NCBI GenBank assembly: GCA_030609245.1 | Contig: JAUWCP010000071.1 | Location: 1 to 10,089, forward strand | Length of the DNA stretch: 10,089 nucleotides | Direction: 5' to 3' | DNA from: Hyphomicrobium sp. | Lineage (GTDB): Bacteria > Pseudomonadota > Alphaproteobacteria > Rhizobiales > Hyphomicrobiaceae | Shown: positions 1 to 5,709 of the stretch, piece by piece | Layout: each line of letters begins with the position of its first letter | Position numbering within the stretch: the first letter of the stretch is position 1 | Program-made: the position numbers and the translations under genes | The notes under the pieces: generated by a model | What the model was told of the DNA's origin: nothing | Database searches by the model: none | The model's input: the letters and a program-made list of their open reading frames with translations, nothing else

Positions 1-185
1 GTGCATTGAAAATGTATGCCGTCTAGGCCGCCCCAACCCCGCCATTCGCCGAAGCACGCCAACGAGCGCCGCCGGGCCAAACCGCCCCGCGCATCCAATC
101 AATCTGTTTGCGCTGAATCAAAGCCCATGAGCGCAGCGCCCTACGCGAGCCGCCTCGCCGCTGCCCGCTCAGCCCCTAACGGCGC

Positions 186-362
186 TTATCCCTGATCGGG
201 CAAGCTCGCCGCGACGGTAGTGTACGTCGCGCTCACGCTGTCGCCGAGAATGGTCACGCTGGCAACAATGCCAACGGCGACGAGCAGCGCAATGAAGCCG
301 TATTCGATACCCGTGACGCCAGACCTGTCCTTCACAAAGCGAGCAATACGCTTTGGCATCAT
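186..362 (-). CDS. Flp-family type IVb pilin
   Basis: This is a small major-pilin precursor of the Flp/Fap (tight adherence, Tad) family, 58 residues from the first of two tandem ATGs. It has a short basic leader (residues 1-15, ending RSG), then VTGIEYGFIALL with Glu at +5 of the predicted mature chain. That is the G|xxxxEY signature cut by CpaA-type prepilin peptidases. A single hydrophobic helix follows (about 22-40), then a short polar tail. The mature subunit would sit in the inner membrane and polymerise into thin adhesive pili. A GGGAGAG ribosome site lies 4 nt before the first ATG (360-362) and 7 nt before the second (357-359), so the 57-residue form is equally likely. Further upstream extension of the frame is not pilin-like. 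No tad/cpa assembly genes are visible, so it may be an isolated paralogue or lie beside a cluster outside the window. Family assignment is strong; the exact start is uncertain. Confidence 0.9.
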   Translation of the reverse strand: MMPKRIARFVKDRSGVTGIEYGFIALLVAVGIVASVTILGDSVSATYTTVAASLPDQG

Positions 363-456
363 GACACTCTCCCAAGAGGCGTTGGCCCCGCGCCCGTGTT
401 CTCCGCCACAGTGCGCGCTTGGCCACCCTAACCAAAGCAGCTTGTGCCGATACAAA

Positions 457-471
457 CTAATTCCAGGTTAA
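457..471 (-). promoter_or_regulatory. CtrA-like binding site upstream of the pilin gene
   Basis: Read on the minus strand this is TTAACCTGGAATTAG, that is TTAA-N7-TTAG. It differs by one base from the CtrA full-site consensus TTAA-N7-TTAA. It lies about 95 nt upstream of the pilin start and points towards it. CtrA is known to activate the pilA pilin gene directly in Caulobacter. Its top kinase, CckA, is encoded elsewhere in this window. The site is seen; its use is inferred, and a single near-match can arise by chance. Confidence 0.4.
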
Positions 472-473
472 GG

Positions 474-504
474 GCGCCAAGCGCATGGTTAACGCGCTTG
501 GCGC
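474..504. repeat. Perfect 11-bp inverted repeat (hairpin or palindromic site)
   Basis: The arms GCGCCAAGCGC (474-484) and GCGCTTGGCGC (494-504) are exact reverse complements around a 9-base centre, ATGGTTAAC. The element lies between the 86-residue gene and the pilin gene, both on the minus strand, and sits next to the CtrA-like box. It could form a strong GC-rich hairpin terminating transcription of the upstream gene. Neither side has a T-run, however, so a protein-binding palindrome or a processing hairpin is just as possible. Confidence 0.6.
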
Positions 505-557
505 GGTCTCATGGTTCTCCCTTGTCCATGCGGATGCATGGCATGGGGACGCCAACC

Positions 558-818
558 TTAGTTGGGCCAACTGGGGTCGTAGATGCCAAACCCATTCACG
601 GGTTTGATTGTTTCCGACTTTTCGAGCGGCGGAAGCGTGCTCACCGTGCGCTGCTCAAGCAGTGCGGCCACCTGCACCGCCGTTTGCTCGCGCACCACGC
701 GCAAGTAGTTGATAGCCGCATCGGCGCGCCCGATTAGAAAAATCTCGCGGTTAAGTTCCGCAGAGACGCGATCGCTCTGCGCGACAAGTTCATTAAGTTG
801 GTCTTCTAGATCTTTCAT
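558..818 (-). CDS. Hypothetical coiled-coil-like small protein
   Basis: This is an 86-residue protein that I do not recognise. The ATG at 816-818 is preceded by AGAGGGAG about 11 nt upstream, with AAGG closer in. The N-terminal two thirds (about 1-56) is charged and looks helical, with Leu/Val/Ala spacing that could form a short coiled coil (LEDQLNELVAQSDRVSAELN). The last third is Pro-rich and ends in an aromatic tail, YDPSWPN. There is no signal peptide, membrane helix or cysteine. It stands alone: 140 nt separate it from the ABC permease upstream and 195 nt from the pilin downstream. The good ribosome site and the absence of a better overlapping frame support it being a real gene. The function is unknown. 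Confidence 0.65.
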   Translation of the reverse strand: MKDLEDQLNELVAQSDRVSAELNREIFLIGRADAAINYLRVVREQTAVQVAALLEQRTVSTLPPLEKSETIKPVNGFGIYDPSWPN

Positions 819-958
819 TGCCTTGTGCTCCCTCTCGGTAGATCTATGCCCCGCGCTGCAAGGTCAATTCGCTTATAAATCAATGCGATTCGGGCATTCA
901 GGCGACGCGAGCGTGATCGAAATAAGAGCACAGCTTTTCACGTTGCTGAGCACATGCA

Positions 959-1720
959 CTACGTCTTCAACCGGTAGCCGGTCTTGAAGATCCACCACAC
1001 GGCCGCCAAGCACAGACCTAAGAAACCAAGCGTCATGGCAATGCTGACGCCAACGTTCACATCGGAGATCTCGTAAAAGCTCCAGCGAAAACCGCTGACC
1101 AAGTAGACGACGGGATTGAACAAGGTCACGGTCTTCCAGAATGGCGGCAGCATGTTCACCGAGTAGAATGTCCCGCCAAGGAAAGTAAGCGGCGTGATGA
1201 TCAGAAGCGGGATGACTTGCAGCTTTTCGAACCCGTCGGCCCATATGCCGATGACAAATCCAAACAGGCTGAATGTCACCGCGGTCAGCACGAGGAACAC
1301 GACCATCCAGACGGGATGTGCGATTTGCAGCGGCACGAACAGGGTTGCCGTTGCCAGGATAATCAGGCCCAGGACGACCGACTTGGTGGCGGCGGCACCC
1401 ACGTAGCCAAGTACGACTTCAAAGGGAGACACGGGCGCTGAGAGCAACTCGTAGATTGTGCCGGAAAAGCGCGGAAAATAGATGCCGAACGAGGCATTCG
1501 AGATGCTCAGTGTCATCAGCGAAAGCATGATCAAGCCCGGCACGATGAACGCGCCGTAGCTCACACCATCAATCTGCGCAATGCGCGAGCCGATCGCAGC
1601 GCCAAAGACCACAAAATAAAGTGAGGTGGACAGCACAGGCGCGATGATGCTTTGCATCAAGGTGCGCCAGGCGCGCGCCATCTCGAACAAATAGATCGCT
1701 TTGACAGCATGCAGGTTCAT
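959..1720 (-). CDS. ABC-2 type transporter permease (YadH-like)
   Basis: This is the membrane subunit of an ABC exporter, 253 residues, close to the 256 of E. coli YadH. About six hydrophobic segments are visible (roughly 22-42, 57-77, 104-129, 136-160, 168-186, 222-246), as in ABC-2 (PF01061) permeases. Family-typical stretches include YELLSAPVSPFEVVLGYV (90-107), the cytoplasmic coupling region, and LGGTFYSVNMLPPFW (181-195) before the last helices. The start overlaps the stop of the ATPase gene (ATGA at 1717-1720), so the two are almost certainly translationally coupled and form one complex, presumably two ATPases with two permeases. The ribosome site is weak, which fits coupling. The substrate cannot be read from the sequence. 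Relatives include NodJ-like and drug or polysaccharide exporters, so YadH-like describes similarity, not a proven role. Confidence 0.92.
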   Translation of the reverse strand: MNLHAVKAIYLFEMARAWRTLMQSIIAPVLSTSLYFVVFGAAIGSRIAQIDGVSYGAFIVPGLIMLSLMTLSISNASFGIYFPRFSGTIYELLSAPVSPFEVVLGYVGAAATKSVVLGLIILATATLFVPLQIAHPVWMVVFLVLTAVTFSLFGFVIGIWADGFEKLQVIPLLIITPLTFLGGTFYSVNMLPPFWKTVTLFNPVVYLVSGFRWSFYEISDVNVGVSIAMTLGFLGLCLAAVWWIFKTGYRLKT

Positions 1721-2643
1721 GTCGTGTTTCTCACAACGTCGACGAAGATGTCCTCAAGCGAGCTTTGCATCGTGTTGAGGTCGGAAAATCCAATGCCGGC
1801 GTCACTCATGTCTCTCAAGAGCCCGGTAATGCCAGTGCGCTCGGCATGCGTGTCGTAAGTGAAGATCAACTCCTGGCCGTCTGCTCCAATCTCCAGACCA
1901 TATGCAGCAAGACTTTCAGGAACGGCATCGAGCCTGTCGTGCAGGTGCAGGACGAGCTGCTTCTTACCGAGCTTGTTCATGAGCTCGTCTTTGTTCTCAA
2001 CCAAGATCAGTTCGCCCCTCGCGATCACGCCGATCCTGTCCGCCATCTCTTCGGCTTCCTCGATGTAATGCGTGGTGAGGATGATGGTGACGCCGGAGTC
2101 GCGTAAGGTGCGCACGACTTCCCACATCCCCTTGCGCAACTCGACGTCGACGCCGGCCGTCGGCTCATCGAGGAACAGGATTTGCGGCTCATGTGAAAGT
2201 GCCTTTGCGATCAGAAGCCGGCGTTTCATGCCACCGGACAACGTCATGACTTGGCTGTCCTTCTTGTCCCACAAAGACAACGCCTTCAGCACGTACTCGA
2301 TGTGGGCGGGGTTCGCCGCCTTGCCAAACAACCCGCGGCTGAAGGAGACCGTGTTCCAAACGGTTTCAAAGGCATCGGTCGTCAATTCCTGCGGGACGAG
2401 TCCGATCATGGAGCGCGCCGCGCGGTAGTCCGAAACGATGTCGTGCCCATCGACAGACACCGATCCTTCTGTCGCATTCACAATGCCGCAAATGATGCTG
2501 ATGAGTGTCGTCTTACCGGCACCATTGGGGCCGAGCAGCGCGAAAATTTCACCGCGGAGTATGTCAAGATTGATGCTCTTGAGCGCCTGGAAACCGGTGG
2601 CATACGTCTTGGAGAGATCACTAACCGAGATGATCGATGTCAT
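1717..2643 (-). CDS. ABC transporter ATP-binding protein (YadG-like)
   Basis: This is the ATPase subunit of an ABC exporter, 308 residues, the same length as E. coli YadG. All nucleotide-binding motifs are present: Walker A GPNGAGKTT (38-46), Q-loop Gln85, signature LSGGM (135-139), Walker B ILFLDE (155-160) and switch His192. The C-terminal part (about 225-308) is the extra domain of this subfamily and ends with the SLEDIFVDVV motif common to ABC-2 drug-exporter ATPases. The ATG at 2641-2643 follows a weak GGGGAACC. The gene is first in a two-gene operon with the permease, and 206 nt separate it from the holin-like gene upstream. It should hydrolyse ATP at the inner face of the cytoplasmic membrane to drive export; the substrate is unknown. 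Confidence 0.94.
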   Translation of the reverse strand: MTSIISVSDLSKTYATGFQALKSINLDILRGEIFALLGPNGAGKTTLISIICGIVNATEGSVSVDGHDIVSDYRAARSMIGLVPQELTTDAFETVWNTVSFSRGLFGKAANPAHIEYVLKALSLWDKKDSQVMTLSGGMKRRLLIAKALSHEPQILFLDEPTAGVDVELRKGMWEVVRTLRDSGVTIILTTHYIEEAEEMADRIGVIARGELILVENKDELMNKLGKKQLVLHLHDRLDAVPESLAAYGLEIGADGQELIFTYDTHAERTGITGLLRDMSDAGIGFSDLNTMQSSLEDIFVDVVRNTT

Positions 2644-2849
2644 TGGATTGCCGGTTCCCCACCCTCGCGGGCTTCTATGAGATTGGATCGCTTCCTAGCA
2701 CAAAGCGCGCCGCCAAATTGCATCACCCATTGATCCGCACAATAGCCTTGCGCGGGCCGGGATCTGGCCCTGTTGCATTTCATGAACTGGGGCTTGCAAA
2801 GCGCTATTCAATGAAGGCGGCTCTGGTGCGGCGTCGGCCGCAACGGCAA

Positions 2850-3326
2850 TCAAGCCTCCGTGCTGGAACCTTGATCGCTCTCCGCCTCTTTATCGGACCG
2901 CCTATGACCCATGAAGTGCCTGAAAAACTCACCGCTCATGACCGACATTGCACCGGCCTCGAGACGGCGGATGCCGGCTTCTACGCGGGCAACATCGCTC
3001 TTGATGTCGTCAACGACCAACTCCTCAAGATTGCTGAGCGTCTGGGCCTCCTGGCCGCCATCGATGCGGCCCGCCCACCAGGCAACGGCCCAGGCCACGA
3101 CAAGGAGCAGAATGCCCGTCGCAAGTGCCCCGACGACGAGGCCATATCGCTCAGCCAGGAGCGTATAGAGGCACAGTGTCAGCATGGCGATGCCGCCGAC
3201 ACCGAGCAATATCGCGAATGCAATGAGCGAGGCTTGCGTTGCCGCGGTGCGGCCCGCCAGGCGCAGGCGCATGAGTTCGATGCGCGCGAACAGCTCCAGC
3301 TTGCGCACAGAGTGTGACGTTGACAT
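2850..3326 (-). CDS. Holin superfamily III / YqjE-like membrane protein
   Basis: This is a 158-residue protein with a short basic amphipathic N-terminus (1-32), two adjacent membrane helices (about 34-57 and 63-84, the second Trp-rich) and a charged helical cytoplasmic tail (about 95-158). This layout is that of PF07332 (putative Actinobacterial Holin-X, superfamily III), which includes E. coli YqjE. Despite the name there is no phage context, and a lysis role is not implied. The ATG at 3324-3326 has the best ribosome site in the cluster, GGAGAGG, which overlaps the stop of the DUF883 gene 11 nt upstream, so coupling is likely. A TTG at 3341 is in frame but less credible. The pairing with a DUF883 gene mirrors yqjD-yqjE in E. 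coli, where the products are inner-membrane proteins linked to stationary phase. Confidence 0.82.
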   Translation of the reverse strand: MSTSHSVRKLELFARIELMRLRLAGRTAATQASLIAFAILLGVGGIAMLTLCLYTLLAERYGLVVGALATGILLLVVAWAVAWWAGRIDGGQEAQTLSNLEELVVDDIKSDVARVEAGIRRLEAGAMSVMSGEFFRHFMGHRRSDKEAESDQGSSTEA

Positions 3327-3337
3327 GGGGCCTCTCC

Positions 3338-3670
3338 TCAATGACGGAAAATGCTAGCGGCCACGAAGCCGATGGCAAATGCAATGAATACGCTTGGCAG
3401 GGGATGCTCGCGGATCTCCCTTTCCAGCTCGACGCGCTCTTTGCCGATGGTTTCGCTCAATCGGCTCTCGAGCGCGGAGAGTTCCGATTCCAGCTTCTCC
3501 TTCTCGGCGTTGAGCCGATGCACCGCTTCGGCGATCTCCTCCTTGGCGCGCTCCCCCAGTGTATGGCCGGAACCGTGATCGGCCGGACTCTTGGCAGAGG
3601 GCCCGCCACGGCCAGCCGTCACCTCGGCCTTCAGATCATCGATCCGTTTGCTTCTTTCGTTCGCGGTCAT
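3338..3670 (-). CDS. DUF883 family protein (ElaB/YqjD/YgaM-like)
   Basis: This is a 110-residue tail-anchored protein. The N-terminus (1-38) is polar. A long charged helix follows (about 40-88, rich in Glu, Lys and Leu, probably a coiled coil). The chain ends with REHPLPSVFIAFAIGFVAAS and a basic tip. The HPLPS turn plus the Gly-containing C-terminal helix is the hallmark of DUF883. E. coli YqjD is anchored through its C-terminus and binds ribosomes in stationary phase; whether this protein does so is inference. The start ATG (3668-3670) has AGGAG 9 nt upstream. It is the middle gene of a minus-strand cluster: 21 nt follow the small membrane protein and 11 nt precede the YqjE-like gene. Confidence 0.88.
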   Translation of the reverse strand: MTANERSKRIDDLKAEVTAGRGGPSAKSPADHGSGHTLGERAKEEIAEAVHRLNAEKEKLESELSALESRLSETIGKERVELEREIREHPLPSVFIAFAIGFVAASIFRH

Positions 3671-3691
3671 CGTTCCAGCTCCTCATATGAA

Positions 3692-3925
3692 TCAAGGCCC
3701 GGCGGAAAGGTAGGTCAGTGTCGCAATACCCCATATGGTCAAGAAGAAATGCGCCTGTTGCGCTGCCGCCAATCCAATCCGGCACCAAAACCATTGGCCG
3801 CCAATCAAAAGACTGGCCCAAATCGCAATGAACTCCAGAACGCCGATGTGGGCCAGCGTGTTGGCGGCCCCCATCGCAACGACAGCTTCTTGCCAAATAA
3901 GGGAAAGAAATCGCTCATGGCGCAA
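3692..3925 (-). CDS. Small two-helix membrane protein, possibly frameshifted at its start
   Basis: I do not recognise this protein. The open frame of up to 77 residues begins at TTG (3923-3925) and holds two probable membrane helices (about 29-47 and 55-74), rich in Trp, Ala and Ile, with AAANTLAHIG-like small residues before the first. The start does not add up. A strong AAAAGGGAG abuts the TTG directly, too close to serve it, but lies 7 nt before an ATG (3916-3918) in another frame. That ATG frame begins MSDFFPL and then loses any membrane character. Adding one base in the C/T run near 3899-3903 would join the two as MSDFFPLIWQEAVVAM. The alternatives are initiation at the internal ATG 3872-3874 (60 residues) or a true TTG start. 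It is the first gene of the DUF883/YqjE-like cluster, 88 nt after the oxidoreductase. Confidence 0.6.
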   Translation of the reverse strand: MRHERFLSLIWQEAVVAMGAANTLAHIGVLEFIAIWASLLIGGQWFWCRIGLAAAQQAHFFLTIWGIATLTYLSAGP

Positions 3926-4013
3926 CTCCCTTTTGCGATCCGCGCGCGATCTCGGACAGCACGTGAAAAATCAATTCTCGCACCCTATCAAACGGACACC
4001 CGTCCTAAGCACC

Positions 4014-5564
4014 TCATCTGCCCTTGAGGACCCTTTCGGCCGCCGTCGCCCCAGCGAGGATCGCTCCGGTGAAGCCGCCGCTGCCGGCATAAGAAGAGGC
4101 GAGATAGAGTCCGGGTATAGGTGTGTTGGGTGTGCTGTCAGGACCCTTCCAGATCGGGCCGGAAGGAGGTAGCGGCGCAAACCCGTAGATCGCACCGTCC
4201 GGGGCATTGAGGTAGGAGCGCATGGTGCTCGCCGTGCTGAACACGGCCGTTTCGACATGAGACGCGAAACCGGGAAATTCACGATCAATCGTGCCAATGA
4301 CGGCATCGCGCCAGCGATCGCGCTTATCTTCGTATGCCGCGCCATCAAGGCCAGCCCAGTTGGCGGTCTTGTCAACGCCCACGACGGCAACGGGATAGGG
4401 CGGACCGCCGAGACCGCTGTCGATTGCCGAGTAATCGACGATGGTGAGGCCGGGCATGGCCTCTGCAGGCATGTGTGCCAGTAAATCGCCGCACTTTCGA
4501 TAGTCGCTTAGCGCTTGCATCCATTCGGGCAGCAGGCATGTGGAATAGCTTGTGAACCCTACCTCGGCGGGCCGCACCGAAAGACCAAACGTGGCTGAGA
4601 ACAGCGAGATCGATAGCGGGCGTCGCGCATAAGGCGACCAGAAGCGCGCGCGTGCCGCCTCGGGCAACATTTCGGCCACGTGGACTGGTGCGGCGTTGCT
4701 TACGATGACGGGCGCATAGACTTCGACGCGCTCATCGCCATTGGCACGCGCGTGCACAACACCCGATGGGCGCCCTTCTCCATCGAGCAGGATTTCGGAT
4801 ACTGGGCGGCGCAACAGAAGCTCGCCGCCGGCAGATTTGAGGGCGCGTGCGATCGCGTTGCTCAGGCGCTGCGAACCGCCTTGTATATAGCGGCCACCAC
4901 AGCCCAGGTATCCGCCTTGCGCAACGGCGAATAGGACCCAAGAAAGTGTGCCGGGATCGTCGTGCCAATACGGCAGGTTTGCCGCCAGCGCACATTTGAC
5001 CCCCTCGTCTTCGCCAAAGGCCCGTGCAAACCGCTCAGCCAGCGACAAGCGCCATCCGCGCATGACAGGACCGAGCTTCATCACGGCCGAAAGTGCTTGC
5101 CCAGGATTGCGAAAAGCCTTCTGCCCCTTACTCAACACACCTAAGCCTGTCGCGGCCTTTTCCATCTCGCTAAGCACGGAAGCGATCCCGTCGCGCGCCG
5201 AAGGGAAGCGATCGCAAAGCGCGGCACGCGCGGCACTAAATCCGTCGGGCAAAAGGAAAGGCGCACCGACCGGCCCACCGCGCACCTCATAGAGAGCGCC
5301 CGTCGGCACCCACTCGACCGCGTCCAACACACCAAGCCGGGAGAGGACATGATGCTTGGGCTCGATGTGGTTGTAGGGGTCGGCGGTCTCGTGCAGCGAC
5401 GCCTCGATTACAAGGTCGCCGGCCTTATAGGTCGACGCCGCGCCGCCGACACCGTAGTTGCGCTCAACCAGTAGTGTTTTGCGGCCAGCTTGTGCCAAAA
5501 GCGCAGCAGCTGACAGTCCCCCCAGCCCCGCTCCGATGACGATAACGTCGTATTGAGCCGTCAT
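4014..5564 (-). CDS. FAD-dependent oxidoreductase, phytoene desaturase/CRTISO-like
   Basis: This is a 516-residue flavoprotein of the CrtI/CRTISO/retinol-saturase group (COG1233-like). The N-terminus is an FAD dinucleotide fold: VIVIGAGLGG (7-16) with GxGxxG, the ribose-binding acid Glu35 and a GGAAST turn (40-45). In the middle, a Gly-rich stretch at 217-231 (GGYLGCGGRYIQGGS) matches the KGG-type loop of the family. Near the end come NAPDGAIYGFAP (453-464), as in carotenoid isomerase and retinol-saturase relatives, and the C-terminal FAD motif TPIPGLYLASSYAG (481-494) through GAILAG. The ATG at 5562-5564 follows GAGGGA with 5 nt spacing. Such enzymes desaturate, saturate or isomerise polyene or lipid-like substrates. 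No crtB, crtE or other carotenoid gene is present, so the substrate is open. The gene stands 145 nt after cckA on the same strand and is probably its own unit. Confidence 0.87.
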   Translation of the reverse strand: MTAQYDVIVIGAGLGGLSAAALLAQAGRKTLLVERNYGVGGAASTYKAGDLVIEASLHETADPYNHIEPKHHVLSRLGVLDAVEWVPTGALYEVRGGPVGAPFLLPDGFSAARAALCDRFPSARDGIASVLSEMEKAATGLGVLSKGQKAFRNPGQALSAVMKLGPVMRGWRLSLAERFARAFGEDEGVKCALAANLPYWHDDPGTLSWVLFAVAQGGYLGCGGRYIQGGSQRLSNAIARALKSAGGELLLRRPVSEILLDGEGRPSGVVHARANGDERVEVYAPVIVSNAAPVHVAEMLPEAARARFWSPYARRPLSISLFSATFGLSVRPAEVGFTSYSTCLLPEWMQALSDYRKCGDLLAHMPAEAMPGLTIVDYSAIDSGLGGPPYPVAVVGVDKTANWAGLDGAAYEDKRDRWRDAVIGTIDREFPGFASHVETAVFSTASTMRSYLNAPDGAIYGFAPLPPSGPIWKGPDSTPNTPIPGLYLASSYAGSGGFTGAILAGATAAERVLKGR

Positions 5565-5709
5565 GCGTGTCCCTCGCCCGATTATCGCGCAGCGAAGCTA
5601 ACGGTCATCGTCCGTGGAGGAAAGGCAAAGGGCACTTGGCGCATGCAATGCACATAGCCACGATCGTCGAAACGGGCTGGAACGTGCGCCGAGGGCTCCG
5701 CTAGGCTGC

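Noticed and set aside
1..185. Prepilin peptidase or another tad gene following the pilin
   Set aside because: All frames here are broken by stops within short distances; I see no gene or terminator in these 185 nt.
2754..2770. Small GGGCC/GGCCC hairpin after the YqjE-like gene
   Set aside because: The stem is only 5 bp with a 7-base loop and no T-run, and it is 80 nt past the stop, so there is too little support for a terminator.
2637..3317. A 226-codon plus-strand open frame
   Set aside because: It runs antisense to the YqjE-like gene, has shadow-like composition and no domain, and the minus-strand genes there have clear ribosome sites and membrane helices.
2850..3326. Phage lysis holin or prophage remnant
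   Set aside because: The family name contains holin, but the DUF883 neighbour and the absence of endolysin, spanin or other phage genes fit the chromosomal YqjE-like group.
5581..5608. Promoter-like ATGACC-N16-GATAAT upstream of the oxidoreductase
   Set aside because: The predicted start would fall within the gene's own ribosome site, so it cannot be relied on.
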